Assembly: GCA_964612145.1 (NCBI GenBank) | Contig: CAZTBP010000021.1 | Location: forward strand, 9,993-73,992 | Direction: 5' to 3' | Length of the DNA: 64,000 nucleotides | Source of the DNA: JAGNLV01 sp964612145 | GTDB lineage: Bacteria > Zixibacteria > MSB-5A5 > GN15 > FEB-12 | Part shown: piece by piece, positions 45,005 through 54,501 of the stretch | Numbering within the stretch: the first letter of the stretch is position 1 | Layout of the letters: every line of letters starts with the position of its first letter | Program-made: the position numbers and the translations under genes | Notes under the pieces: model-generated | Databases searched by the model: none | What the model saw: the letters and a program-made list of their open reading frames with translations, nothing else | What the model was told of the DNA's origin: nothing

Positions 45005-46828
45005 TTATCGCGACGGGCACGGTGGCGGTGTCGAACCGCCGCGAAATAGAAAGTCGATCAGGTACGTCAAGTCTGATACATTGATTTCGCCGTTTCCGTC
45101 AACATCTCCTTCAGCCGGACAAGGAGGCAGCGAACCGCCTCGGAAAAGGTAGTCGACCAGATAAGTCAAGTCCGAGACGTTGGGTTCGGTACCGGTGTGA
45201 TCGACATTGCCGCGCACAATACAGCAACCGGCTGTGTCGATAACCGTGATCGTTGCCGTCGTCGAGTCAGCCAAGCTGCCGTCGGAGGCAACAAAAGTAA
45301 CCGAGTACGCGCCCGTGTCACTGATAGCGGTCGCCCAGCTAAAGGTACCAGTGCCATCTTGGTTGTCAACAAACGATGCACCGCCGGGAAGATTGTTTGC
45401 CGACAACGACGGAATTGTACCGTCGGGATCTGAGGCGCTAACAGGGAAACCCAGCGTTTCGCCGGCGGCGACAAATTTGTCGCCGACCGAGTTTATGACC
45501 GGTGGGTTATTTACTGACGGAGCGGCGGTAGAGTAGACAAACAGCCGGCCCGTAAAGCTATTATAGGACGGGGCGCCGACAGCGACCACGAAAGTAGTGC
45601 TGCTGCCGTACCAGGGCCACATTCCTACCGCTTCTCCGGATTCCTCAAAGGCACTGCTGCCATACACGGTCGTGTCGACCGAGATCGACGTTCCTCCGGC
45701 CAATACAACTGCGCCGCCTGCGTCGGTGGAGCCATCATTGTTGCCGGGCATGCCGGCCACGATTTCATCGAAACCGTCGCCGTTGATGTCCACGCCGGAC
45801 GCGACATCAAGACCGAGGAGGTCAGCCTGAAGGCGACCGAGAGAGAAAGAGTCATCCGGGCTGGCGTCAAATCCAGCTCCGCCATAAAATACGTAGGTTC
45901 TACCTGTCGAGAAGGTATCAATCGAGACCCCGTCGGACCCCATTACCAGATCGATATCACCATCGTTGTTTACCAGTCCCGTCGTCAGGCTCCATCCGAA
46001 TTTGTAGCCGGCCGAGTCGCCGGTGATGGTCATATCGGGTATGGAATCAGGAGAACTCCCGCCGTAGAAAATGTATATACGTCCAACGTTGATTTCACCG
46101 GTGTCGTAACTGTAGGCGCCGACAGCGAGATCGCTTTCGAGGTCGCCGTTGAAATCACCCGAAGCAATGTCGTAGCCGAAACGTTCACCATCGGCTGCGC
46201 CAACCAGGACTTGGTCGGCGGTGAAATCGGGCGAGGTGCCGCCATAGTAAATGTATGCTTTTCCGGAGCCGGTGAAAGTGCCCCAGTCGGCACGATAAGC
46301 ACCGATTGCAATATCGTTGAAACCGTCGTTATTGAAATCTTCGATGCCGGCGACAGAGGTGCCAAAGTAGTCGCCGCCGGCTTCGCCCTGGAAGATATGG
46401 TCGACGGCGGTATCGGGTGAAGGACCGCCGTAGTATAGGAAGACCGCCCCGGCGCTGGTGGCCGGGATATCATAGAAGGATGCGCCGACAAGCAGATCTT
46501 CGTAGCCGTCGTTATTGAAGTCTCCGGCTGAAGACAGCGCCTGGCCGAAGAAGGAACTGGCTGTGCCGACCAGATGAAGGTCGGGTATAGTGTCCGCATC
46601 AGGACCACCATAATAGATATAGACCTTGCCGGAGGACAATCCGGCGTCATCGGCGGCTGGGGCGGAAACGACCATATCGGGGTAGCCGTCCGCGTTGAAA
46701 TCAACGGTAGCTATGGCGCTGCCGAACTGGTCTCCACTGACCTCACCGTTGATCGTCCCTACGAATTCATAGGCCGAGGCAGTCAGCGTCATTATCAACA
46801 AGATTGTCAGGATATGTAGGAAACGCAT
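45005..46828 (-). CDS. Secreted FG-GAP (integrin alpha-like propeller) protein with dockerin pair
   Basis: A 607-residue exported protein. ATG 46828 gives the signal peptide MRFLHILTILLIMTLTASA. About seven FG-GAP blades follow (residues 25-430), each with a calcium-binding loop such as DFNNDGYEDLLVGA, DFNGDLESDLAVGA or DINGDGFDEIVAGM and the phrase VYIYYGG. An immunoglobulin/cadherin-like domain (about 440-530, NNPPVINSVGDK ... FVASDGSLADSTT) precedes a dockerin pair (EPNVSDLTYLVDYLFRGG and EINVSDLTYLIDFLFRGG). It is probably an adhesin or a matrix protein; no enzyme site is visible. It lies 57 bp upstream of the sigma gene of the CHAT cassette on the same strand. Confidence 0.9.
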   Translation of the reverse strand: MRFLHILTILLIMTLTASAYEFVGTINGEVSGDQFGSAIATVDFNADGYPDMVVSAPAADDAGLSSGKVYIYYGGPDADTIPDLHLVGTASSFFGQALSSAGDFNNDGYEDLLVGASFYDIPATSAGAVFLYYGGPSPDTAVDHIFQGEAGGDYFGTSVAGIEDFNNDGFNDIAIGAYRADWGTFTGSGKAYIYYGGTSPDFTADQVLVGAADGERFGYDIASGDFNGDLESDLAVGAYSYDTGEINVGRIYIFYGGSSPDSIPDMTITGDSAGYKFGWSLTTGLVNNDGDIDLVMGSDGVSIDTFSTGRTYVFYGGAGFDASPDDSFSLGRLQADLLGLDVASGVDINGDGFDEIVAGMPGNNDGSTDAGGAVVLAGGTSISVDTTVYGSSAFEESGEAVGMWPWYGSSTTFVVAVGAPSYNSFTGRLFVYSTAAPSVNNPPVINSVGDKFVAAGETLGFPVSASDPDGTIPSLSANNLPGGASFVDNQDGTGTFSWATAISDTGAYSVTFVASDGSLADSTTATITVIDTAGCCIVRGNVDHTGTEPNVSDLTYLVDYLFRGGSLPPCPAEGDVDGNGEINVSDLTYLIDFLFRGGSTPPPCPSR

Positions 46829-46856
46829 ACGCAATTCTCTCAAAACCGTTCATAGA

Positions 46857-46896
46857 AAAGGCAAGAGACGGACCGTCGTCGAGGTCCATCTCTTGC
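46857..46896 (-). terminator. Intrinsic terminator of the 46962-48011 gene
   Basis: A stem of about 15 bp with one mismatch around an 8-nt loop (arms near 46859-46873 and 46882-46896) is followed on the minus strand by TTTTCTATG. Confidence 0.75.
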
Positions 46897-46961
46897 CGAC
46901 AAGCGAGATTCGAAGGGCAACTCCGGCGGCCCAAGCCGCCGGCTAATTTTGCCGTGTTCTT

Positions 46962-48011
46962 CTACTTCATCAGGACCATCTTCTTCGATACAGTCTCATT
47001 ATCGGTCTGGATGCGGTAGAAGTAAATGCCGCTGGCGGCATCAGAGCCGTTCCACGTAAAGTTATGGTTACCGGCGGCAAGAGAACCGTCGTGCAACGTC
47101 GTCACTTCCTGGCCGAGCGTGTTGTAAATCTTTACACTCACATCACTTGCGCTCGGGAGAGTGAAGGCGATGGTGGTCGACGGGTTAAACGGGTTCGGGT
47201 AGTTGTTCGCATCAATGCTCGCACCATCCGGATCCGGACCGAAGTTGTTCTCGACAATAATCGTCTGACAACTGGTGGCCATCGCTTCACCGATATAAGC
47301 GGTGATGCAAACGCCGTATTCGCCGGCTGAAACGATCGGCGGAACCGGGAAAGTGAACTCACGGGAGATCGACTCACCGGCGCCCAGCGGGAAAGCAAAG
47401 CCGCTGACGGTGACCGAGGTGTCCACGAGCTGGAAGGTCACATCGACATTGACCAATCCACCTTCGTCGCCGCAGTTGACCAGTTCAAGGTAGCCTTCTT
47501 CGATCGAGGCACCATCTTCCACGACTACCGTGTCCGGCAGTTCGAGAGTAGCGTCAACGCACTCATGCTCGGACGCGGCTATAAAGCCAACCGTGCGGGA
47601 AGTGCCGTCGTCAGCCAGACTGCCGCCTTCGATGACCGTGGTAGCACAGTCAGACGAAGAAGCCTCGCCGATTGCGGCATCGATGCAGAAAGTGACTTCG
47701 TTACCACCGGCAGACGGCGGCACGGGAAGTACAAATTCACGGGAAATAGTCTCACCGGCGCCAATGGGAAGCTGAATTCCACCAACTTCAAACGGCGGAA
47801 TGCCGGAGATTTCGATCGAAATAGAAAGCTCGACCAGTCCAGCCTCGTCGCCGCAGTTGGTTAGCTCAAAATAGCCTTCGGCGAACGCGCCCGCTTCAGC
47901 GGTCACAGTAGCCGGAAGTTCAATGTCAACTTCGACGCAGTCGGCAGCTTGTACAGCGCCGGCGCCCATCACGAGAAACGCGAACAGAACAGGTAGTAAG
48001 AGTTTTCGCAT
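46962..48011 (-). CDS. Secreted two-repeat beta protein with type IX-like sorting domain
   Basis: A 349-residue protein. It has a signal peptide (to about VQAAD) and two tandem repeats of about 105 residues, each with a fixed Cys pattern and phrases such as EGYFELTNCGDE/EGYLELVNCGDE, PIGAGETISREF/PLGAGESISREF and VPP. The C-terminal domain starts at NNYPNPFNPSTTIAFTLP and ends SGIYFYRIQTDNETVSKKMVLMK, a textbook type IX sorting domain. TGGAGGA precedes the ATG. The repeats look like CARDB-type beta domains, so it is probably a surface structural protein. Upstream palindromes suggest regulated expression. Confidence 0.9.
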   Translation of the reverse strand: MRKLLLPVLFAFLVMGAGAVQAADCVEVDIELPATVTAEAGAFAEGYFELTNCGDEAGLVELSISIEISGIPPFEVGGIQLPIGAGETISREFVLPVPPSAGGNEVTFCIDAAIGEASSSDCATTVIEGGSLADDGTSRTVGFIAASEHECVDATLELPDTVVVEDGASIEEGYLELVNCGDEGGLVNVDVTFQLVDTSVTVSGFAFPLGAGESISREFTFPVPPIVSAGEYGVCITAYIGEAMATSCQTIIVENNFGPDPDGASIDANNYPNPFNPSTTIAFTLPSASDVSVKIYNTLGQEVTTLHDGSLAAGNHNFTWNGSDAASGIYFYRIQTDNETVSKKMVLMK

Positions 48012-48085
48012 TGTGTGTGTCCTCCAGGTCGTTTAAAATTACCGGTTTTCTCGTCTAAGTGAAGTATCTGCAGTAAGCTCTGCAA

Positions 48086-48132
48086 TTGACCGTACATCTG
48101 TACCAGTCAATTTCAACATGTTGTTTAACAAC
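48086..48132. promoter_or_regulatory. Two operator-like palindromes upstream of the 46962-48011 gene
   Basis: 48086-48110 is an imperfect 25-bp palindrome (TTGACCGTACA / TGTACCAGTCAA). 48120-48132 is a perfect one, GTTGTTTAACAAC. They lie 75-120 bp before the start codon, where a repressor or activator could bind. The binding protein is unknown. Confidence 0.4.
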
Positions 48133-48556
48133 GGCGTAACTACTAAGGCAGAGGGCTGATTCGCGTTCAAAATACAAGAATTTTTGATTTTTCAAGGATA
48201 AGACGGAAGAAGCGGGCTATAGCTGCTGTCCTCGGTCGAGAGTGTTTAATTAGTGCTTAATTGATGAACAACGTGTTTCTGGTTCATTGAACAGGTGAGT
48301 ACTTTCCGCAGACAGCAATGCATTGTACGGCGTAAAAAAACCGCTCCACCGTGAATAAAATCGAAGAAAAATCGACCAAAAAGCAAGAAAGGCAACGTGT
48401 TACGTGAACAAGTTGCCCTTGCCTGTTAAAGTCTATGCATGCCGGAGGCCGGAGCAGGAGACCGACTTCAATTCCAAGTGGTTTTATATCAAGGTGTTGG
48501 ATTTGAAGAAAGTGCGAAAGAAGAGGCGAAAAACGGGGTAATCCCCGGCCAAATGA

Positions 48557-48590
48557 AAACCCGGCGGGAGGGCTATCCTCGCCGCCGGGC
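48557..48590 (-). terminator. Intrinsic terminator of the giant 48624-54101 gene
   Basis: A strong stem (48560-48571 with 48577-48589, 12 bp with an unpaired base) is followed on the minus strand by TTTTCATTTGG. Confidence 0.85.
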
Positions 48591-48623
48591 AACAATTAAT
48601 CCACTGTATCTGGACAATCGCTT

Positions 48624-51600
48624 CTATTTGAGAAGAAGCATTTTCTTGCTCTCTTGATAGTCACCGGCCGTGATACGGTAGAAGTAAATGCCGCTTGCGA
48701 CGGAGTTGCCGCCGCCGTCTTTGCCGTTCCAGTCGATAGTATGATAGCCGGCCTCTTGCTGATCATTGACCAGTGTGGCAACCACCTGTCCAAGGATATT
48801 GAGCACCTCCAGCCTGACGTCAGAGGCCCCTGGCAGGCTGAATTGAATAGTTGTCGATGGATTAAATGGGTTCGGATAGTTTTGCGACAAGCTGAACTCT
48901 GTCGGCAGCGTTGGATCATCGCTGGTGGATACATTCGCAACCAAGGTTTGGTGGGACAGATCAGAACCGATGGCGAAAGAGATCGAGTATCTTCCCGGAA
49001 TAGAAACCACAGCCTGCTTTCCGGATTTGATTCCGTGCCTGCCGTCGAGATCAAGCAGTCCGACACTCACGACGGTGTCCTGCCGCCCCCACACCATATC
49101 AAGCGAATCGCTCAGCGTATTGATGGGCTCAGCTTTGCCCTCACCAGTCAGCTCAAGCTGCAATCCCCAAAGATCAACGGGTGCATTCATGAACACAGTT
49201 GTGACTCCATCGTGGTACGACGTGTTAAGGACAAACTCATTTAGCAGTTTAGGTGCAGGCACTTTCTCCAACGGGCAATCCCTCGGATCGTCCCCACCTC
49301 GGAAGAGAAAGTCGACGAGGAAGGTAACGTCGGCAATGTTGATACTGTTGTCGTGGTTATTGTCAATACTGTAAATGGGAAAGGGTTGAAGTCCACCGCG
49401 GAACAGGAAGCCAACCATACCTGTAATATCGGCTACGTTAATAGAGTTGTCAGCATTGTAGTCTCCCCGACTGCCCAGTGCAAATGCTGAGGCCTCGGCT
49501 TCGCCAACGAAGTTTCCAGACAGATCATATGCACGGAAGACTACCCTTCCCGTGTCGTCGCATGCAATAAACTCACTGTGGCTTATGTAACCGAAGATCG
49601 TATCTGGGGTTGAAATGAAAATAGAATCAGAAATTGAATAGCTCCAGTCTGTCGGCATGAAGTCTAAAACTTCCAGTCTAAGTGAATCGCCGCCTTCTGG
49701 CCCAATTGGGATGAAGAACGAACTAATCGTGTCAGTAGCCGCTTCGGATTTGTAGCCCGTGCATCCGTAAGATGGCCCCGGCGGGCAGCCACCGAAAGCC
49801 GCTGCCATAGCTCGACATCCCGGGGATGTATTTGGACAAGGATCACTTCCATCCGGGATTCCATCACCGTCACTGTCGCCGGGCCGCCTCGTCTTGGGGT
49901 CAATATTTAGTTGTCGTCCTTTGCCGGGAGGAGGTGGCGGTGGTGGATCGTCGCAGTAGAAAGAACCACCAGCTGCTCGCACGGCACCGAAGTATATCAA
50001 TGCAAGGCCCGGATGTCCCTTGGAGGAAATGCAAACAAACATACTCCAGTCGGCCGTAGCACGGTCACGGCCAGTACACCCACCATAATCAAGATCATGA
50101 GCGTCACAACAATCACCGAAGTTGAAGTCGGGAATTCGATTTAACGCGCCATTTGGACCGCATCCATTCGGATTGCAGTCGCACGCGAGAGTTAATGGAA
50201 AGCCCATGGATTTAGCGTCATTTGCTTCAGCAACAAAACTTGTAAGGATTGATAAGTAAGCGGAAAGTTGCTGCAATATGGTGTCCTCAAATGTGCCCGA
50301 GTACTCTGGAAAGCCAGTCTCCCACATGGAGGCAGCCTGACCAACCAAGTCCGAAGAGGCCAAATTTAGATAGCTAACCCTCTCGGCATATGACAACCCA
50401 AGAGTCTGTAAAGGCGTAAGACCGAGTAGCCTCATTGTACTGTCCTCAGCCTGATTCGTAATTGGGTCGAGGCGAAAGGTATTCAAAACCTGACCACTTG
50501 AAGTCTCAATAAACGCCCACTGGCCGTCCGGCTCATCACGGAGTCCGTATACAAGTGTATCTGTCGCTGATAAACTCTTAGCGAGTATACCATCGGCAGA
50601 ATTAATTGAGAAGCTTGGATATATATGAACTTGGAAACACCCGTGTCCGTCATTCGGCACGACGAACTCCGCACATACCGTAGTTGAATCTTCGGGACCC
50701 ACTGGTATGGAGACTTTTCGATTGAACTCCGTCCATGAGCGGGCAATTCCCCAATTGGCAGCCAAGAATACAACGCTGTCGAGCAATATTTCTTCATCCA
50801 GAGAATTACTCACGGCGGCACACACTTGGATCGTATCCCCCTGATAGATGATCTCGGGATCCGGCACAGTGTGAATCTTCAGCTTACAATAATTCGATGG
50901 TACGTCGATGCAAGTTTGACCAAGGTACTGAAGGAATAAATCCCAATCTGTGAAGTCTGTAAGTCCGTCGTTGTTTAGGTCGTTACAAGGGTCATCCAAA
51001 GTAAAGTCTTCCATTGTGACTAATAGTCCGCCGTTGACATCTACGGACTTGATCGGGATCTTGGTTATCATTCCATGAGAAGTCATGACCATAACAGATT
51101 CGGGTGTACAGCCCCCGGCATTCACCGAAAATCTGACTCGACCGTTCCCGTCCGATGTGTCATCGGGATATACCAAAGGCCAGAAGGGCTCGGAAGAACA
51201 CGGCGTTAATCCCGATGCTTCCCCAAAGTCAAGCCAGCAATTCATTGAACCGGAGATTGGCTGGTTAGCTATGTCTCTCAACTCCACAATGTAGGGGATA
51301 TTACCAGCAGGCGAGAGGATAATGTGAGACTCCGCAATCGAATTGGAAACGAGGTTATCGCCTATAAGTATCGCAAGGCTTGTGTCGAAGTTCGACACGG
51401 CCATGTTATCGGAAAACCCTGTATATGCGTCAAAACTCCCGGCAAGAGAGTCGAAATTCAGAAAGTCGAATCGATCACCGTTTATTGGTTCATGGCCGTG
51501 GGTAAATGAAGTTGAAATAACCCCAGCGAGCGATGCTATTCCGTTTACAACCAAGTGGTCGTAATTGGTACCCTGGTCATGTCCACCGATTTCGACATGT

Positions 51601-54101
51601 AATGTTCCATTCATTTGTTGGATATAATTGCCATTTATGGTCAACCGACCCTCAGAGGCGCCCGGGCTGACTAATCCATCATTGACGACCGTTGCGGTAA
51701 GTGAGGAGGTCCCCAGAAGGGCACCACCCGTCAGATAGAGAGTGTCTCCGATACTCGCCGTCCCGCCATTTGCATGGAACTCGCCACCGCTAATCTCTAA
51801 AGGCGCACCGACGATTAGTTGGCCGGCGGGTTGCAGCTTGGTCACTCCACCCAACTGGGCATAATCAGGTCCCACATTGTATCGGCCTTGATTTTGAACC
51901 GTGATGGACTCCGAATCGGGCAGGCCAGTGAGGTGTGGGGTTGTCACCGTGGAAGCGACGCCGCCGTTATCTACTATGATAGTCCCAGATACATCAGCAC
52001 TGTCTTTGAGGTAGATCGTGCCAGCGGATCCGGGCCTTGTGGTGCCGCCTCGGGCATAGATGTGTGAGGGGTCAAACCCCGAGATGTCTGCATAGAAGAC
52101 AGCTATGCGACCGCCACCACCAGCCGTTGGATAGGTGGTTCCGCCAGCCGCGCCACCACGAGCATAGATGCTCCCCGTCCCGGTTATTTGGCTGCAAGCG
52201 ATGCGCACGCCTCCACCACTACCCCCACCGGCACCACCGCCGTAGGCGCAGAAGCCACCCTGGGTGCCGTCGGCTTGGATCGATCCGCTGAGCACCAGCA
52301 CGGTAGCAGACAGCATGACCAAACCGCCCCCGTTGCCCCCATTATTACATCCAGACCCACCGCTGCCAAGGTGAGTCGGATTCTCAAGTACACCGTACGG
52401 CGCATTGCTGGTCCCCTGAGCTACGCCTCCGTAGCTGCCGCCCGCGTCTCCTGTGGATCCTGCTACAACGTCCGTTCCTGAGGCATCATACGCCTCACCA
52501 CGATCTCCGAACTGACTTCCAGAGGTACCGGCACCTCGCAAGCCACTACCTGTCACGTTGATTGATCCATCGATTCGCATCGTGTCGAGCACTGAGAGAC
52601 GAAGCCCGCTACCTGAGTTGTACGGATATTGAGAGTGCGCCAAGAGGCCACCGGATTCAACTGTAAGTGACGTGACGGCGTCGTCAGCTGTCAGGAGGGA
52701 GTCCTCGTAAAAGCGTGAACCGGTCGTTATTACAACGTTCTCATCATTAAGTTCAAGCAGATCGCGGTTCCAGAAGTAACCACCGTTTAGGGTTGAACCG
52801 TCAAGCACCTGCAGTCTCAAAGTGCCCCAGTTTGCGATCCCACCGTCGGCTTCGACAAGCAACTGGTCACCGGGGCCAGATAAGTCCAAATGAACGTAGC
52901 TATAGAGGCGACTTAAAGCTCCAGTTACATGTATATTTTCTGCTTGCAGTGCAGACAATGAATCAAGCGTTAGTCTTCCTGCCGAGTTTATCTCAATATC
53001 AATCCCTGTTGGATTAGTAACACTCATTGTTACGCCTGACTCCAGCGTTAGTCTGCCGCTGCTGCCAATGAGGACCGGATCACTCACTGTGAAGGACGAG
53101 ACATCCGAGCTGACTACATTCAGTTCACCCCATTCCTTTACGGTAAGCTGACTAAAGTCAGTCAGTGCCGTTTTGAATGGAGTAGTCGGTGATGCGTTAA
53201 CATTGTCATTGTCAATTATGACATGACCGTAGGTCTCAGCACTGTCCTTGAGGTAGATAGTGCCAGCGGATCCGGACCGTGTGGTGCCGCCTCGGGCATA
53301 GATATGTGAGGGGTCAAACCCCGAGATGTCAGCATAAAAGATGGCTATGCGGCCGCCACCACCAGCCGTCGGTGACTGATTGACACCATTGCCACCACGA
53401 GCGTAGATGCTGCCTGGTCCTGTCAGTTTACCGCAGGCGATCCGCACACCACCGCCGCTGCCGCCACCGGCGCCACCGCCGTAGGCGCAGGCACCACCTT
53501 GGGTTCCGTTGGCCTGGATCGATCCGTTGAGCAGTACAACAGCCGCGGATATAGTCGCCAATCCGCCACCATTACCGCCATTGTTGCAGCCGGAGCCACC
53601 GCTGCCAAAGTGGGCCGGATTCTCCAGCACACCATAGGGCGCATTGCTCGTGCCTTGAGCTACGCCTCCGTAGCTGGCCCCGGCGTCATTGCTGCTTCCG
53701 GCCACTACCGATGTTCCAGTGGCATCGTACGCTTCACCCCGCGAACCAAAAGTGCTTCCTGAGCCATTGGCACCTCGCAGTCCGTAGCCGGTCAGATAAA
53801 TCGTTCCGTCGATGATTAGCGAATCAGCCACATTCAGTCGAAGCCCTGCACCGCTGTTCGTCGGATACCTGGAATGACGGACAACACCTCCCTGATCGAT
53901 ACGCATCTTCCCACCAATGGTTAGTTCCCCATTTGCCGTCAACGTCCCGCCATTGAGGACAACAACACTGTCAAAAGTTGTGTCCGCGCTGATTGTCACA
54001 GAACTGCTGACAATCAAGTCTGCAGCCTGGGCACGCCCGCACAAGAAGCAAAGTATAACCCCCGCCAATAGTGCTACTGCTGTCTGCTTACCACTACGCA
54101 T
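48624..54101 (-). CDS. Giant secreted protein: duplicated glycine-rich beta region, PLA2-like motif, dockerins, sorting domain
   Basis: 1825 residues. A signal peptide (1-26) leads to a long beta-helix-like region to about residue 920. This region contains two copies of a glycine-rich module (about 73-290 and 487-702) with NNGGNGGGL, YGGGAGGGSGGGVRIAC and YARGGTTR. An Ig-like part follows, then a half dockerin (LNNDGLTDFTDWDLFLQYLG). At about 1305-1370 lies a Cys-rich stretch, CGPNGALNRIPDFNFGDCC then DAHDLDYGGC, with His1335-Asp1336, resembling the active site of secreted phospholipase A2. After a Pro/Asp-rich linker come a dockerin pair (INVADITGMVGFLFRGG and INIADVTFLVDFLFRGG), a beta domain and a type IX-like sorting domain (NYPNPFNPSTTIQFSLPG ... 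SGIYFYRITAGDYQESKKMLLLK). AGGAGG precedes the ATG. Confidence 0.9.
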   Translation of the reverse strand: MRSGKQTAVALLAGVILCFLCGRAQAADLIVSSSVTISADTTFDSVVVLNGGTLTANGELTIGGKMRIDQGGVVRHSRYPTNSGAGLRLNVADSLIIDGTIYLTGYGLRGANGSGSTFGSRGEAYDATGTSVVAGSSNDAGASYGGVAQGTSNAPYGVLENPAHFGSGGSGCNNGGNGGGLATISAAVVLLNGSIQANGTQGGACAYGGGAGGGSGGGVRIACGKLTGPGSIYARGGNGVNQSPTAGGGGRIAIFYADISGFDPSHIYARGGTTRSGSAGTIYLKDSAETYGHVIIDNDNVNASPTTPFKTALTDFSQLTVKEWGELNVVSSDVSSFTVSDPVLIGSSGRLTLESGVTMSVTNPTGIDIEINSAGRLTLDSLSALQAENIHVTGALSRLYSYVHLDLSGPGDQLLVEADGGIANWGTLRLQVLDGSTLNGGYFWNRDLLELNDENVVITTGSRFYEDSLLTADDAVTSLTVESGGLLAHSQYPYNSGSGLRLSVLDTMRIDGSINVTGSGLRGAGTSGSQFGDRGEAYDASGTDVVAGSTGDAGGSYGGVAQGTSNAPYGVLENPTHLGSGGSGCNNGGNGGGLVMLSATVLVLSGSIQADGTQGGFCAYGGGAGGGSGGGVRIACSQITGTGSIYARGGAAGGTTYPTAGGGGRIAVFYADISGFDPSHIYARGGTTRPGSAGTIYLKDSADVSGTIIVDNGGVASTVTTPHLTGLPDSESITVQNQGRYNVGPDYAQLGGVTKLQPAGQLIVGAPLEISGGEFHANGGTASIGDTLYLTGGALLGTSSLTATVVNDGLVSPGASEGRLTINGNYIQQMNGTLHVEIGGHDQGTNYDHLVVNGIASLAGVISTSFTHGHEPINGDRFDFLNFDSLAGSFDAYTGFSDNMAVSNFDTSLAILIGDNLVSNSIAESHIILSPAGNIPYIVELRDIANQPISGSMNCWLDFGEASGLTPCSSEPFWPLVYPDDTSDGNGRVRFSVNAGGCTPESVMVMTSHGMITKIPIKSVDVNGGLLVTMEDFTLDDPCNDLNNDGLTDFTDWDLFLQYLGQTCIDVPSNYCKLKIHTVPDPEIIYQGDTIQVCAAVSNSLDEEILLDSVVFLAANWGIARSWTEFNRKVSIPVGPEDSTTVCAEFVVPNDGHGCFQVHIYPSFSINSADGILAKSLSATDTLVYGLRDEPDGQWAFIETSSGQVLNTFRLDPITNQAEDSTMRLLGLTPLQTLGLSYAERVSYLNLASSDLVGQAASMWETGFPEYSGTFEDTILQQLSAYLSILTSFVAEANDAKSMGFPLTLACDCNPNGCGPNGALNRIPDFNFGDCCDAHDLDYGGCTGRDRATADWSMFVCISSKGHPGLALIYFGAVRAAGGSFYCDDPPPPPPPGKGRQLNIDPKTRRPGDSDGDGIPDGSDPCPNTSPGCRAMAAAFGGCPPGPSYGCTGYKSEAATDTISSFFIPIGPEGGDSLRLEVLDFMPTDWSYSISDSIFISTPDTIFGYISHSEFIACDDTGRVVFRAYDLSGNFVGEAEASAFALGSRGDYNADNSINVADITGMVGFLFRGGLQPFPIYSIDNNHDNSINIADVTFLVDFLFRGGDDPRDCPLEKVPAPKLLNEFVLNTSYHDGVTTVFMNAPVDLWGLQLELTGEGKAEPINTLSDSLDMVWGRQDTVVSVGLLDLDGRHGIKSGKQAVVSIPGRYSISFAIGSDLSHQTLVANVSTSDDPTLPTEFSLSQNYPNPFNPSTTIQFSLPGASDVRLEVLNILGQVVATLVNDQQEAGYHTIDWNGKDGGGNSVASGIYFYRITAGDYQESKKMLLLK
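51994..52640 (-). repeat. Intragenic repeat, copy 2 of the glycine-rich module
   Basis: About 645 bp closely matching 53237-53882 at DNA level (offset about 1240 bp), for example the stretch coding AIFYADISGFDPSHIYARGG. It looks like a recent in-gene duplication. Confidence 0.85.
53237..53882 (-). repeat. Intragenic repeat, copy 1 of the glycine-rich module
   Basis: Partner of 51994-52640 in the same reading frame. The downstream part, around 53220-53560, is the best conserved at DNA level. Confidence 0.85.
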
Positions 54102-54501
54102 GTTTTCCTCCTAAGGGGTTCAGGTGTGTTGCAAGGCTCAACTCACTGTAAGCGAGCCCACAACAAACCCGTGTTCGAGATATTCGAGATGGAAATTACG
54201 CACCGCCCTGCGTGCTCGTGCGGTACTGCCTGTGACCGGGCACCCTGCGGAGACCAGCCATTCAAATTATAAGTCAAATAGTCCGGTTTGTCAATAATTG
54301 TCAATGCTATTTCCACGTTGCCCGGCATATTGTCGCTGCTACAGCCATTCTCGTGAAATTGCAGGTCGGCCGGGGCAGGAGCACGTACTGCCGCCGGCTC
54401 GACCCTTCCCTGCAGATAGGCAGGGTGTGGGAACCCCCTCTGTATCCCATTCGCACATAGGTTATCTGTTGATGTACCCATTATCACGTCACCGCCCCGC
54501 C
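54102..54501. other. Intergenic region with the promoter and a leader of about 155 nt for the giant gene
   Basis: 400 bp without a supported gene. It holds the consensus promoter listed at 54266-54294 and a long transcribed leader (about 54102-54259) with several possible stems, such as GGCTC/GAGCC near 54132-54155. A small hairpin (CCCTGC 54408-54413 / GCAGGG 54420-54425) lies after the ICMT-like gene but lacks a T-run. No known riboswitch class was recognised. Confidence 0.5.
54266..54294 (-). promoter_or_regulatory. Consensus sigma-70 promoter of the giant secreted protein
   Basis: On the minus strand a perfect TTGACA (54289-54294) and a perfect TATAAT (54266-54271) are exactly 17 bp apart. 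The predicted start of transcription is near 54259, leaving a leader of about 158 nt. A second TTGACA lies 10 bp further upstream. It is the best promoter in the window. Confidence 0.85.

Larger units (their letters stand above)
48012..48623. other. 612-bp intergenic region with palindromes and a terminator
   Basis: No credible gene. The right end holds the terminator of the giant gene (48557-48590). The left end is the promoter and leader region of the 46962-48011 gene, with two operator-like palindromes at 48086-48132. The middle (about 48200-48540) shows nothing I can name. Confidence 0.6.

Noticed and set aside
48284..48595. 103-codon open frame on the minus strand
   Set aside because: It starts inside the terminator hairpin of the giant gene and shows no family features; judged chance.
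18360..54101. A cellulosome, from the many dockerin pairs
   Set aside because: No scaffoldin with multiple clear cohesins and no glycoside hydrolases are in the window; these dockerins appear to be general end domains in this lineage.
54102..54259. Riboswitch in the leader of the giant gene
   Set aside because: Stems can be drawn but no conserved core of a known class was recognised by eye.
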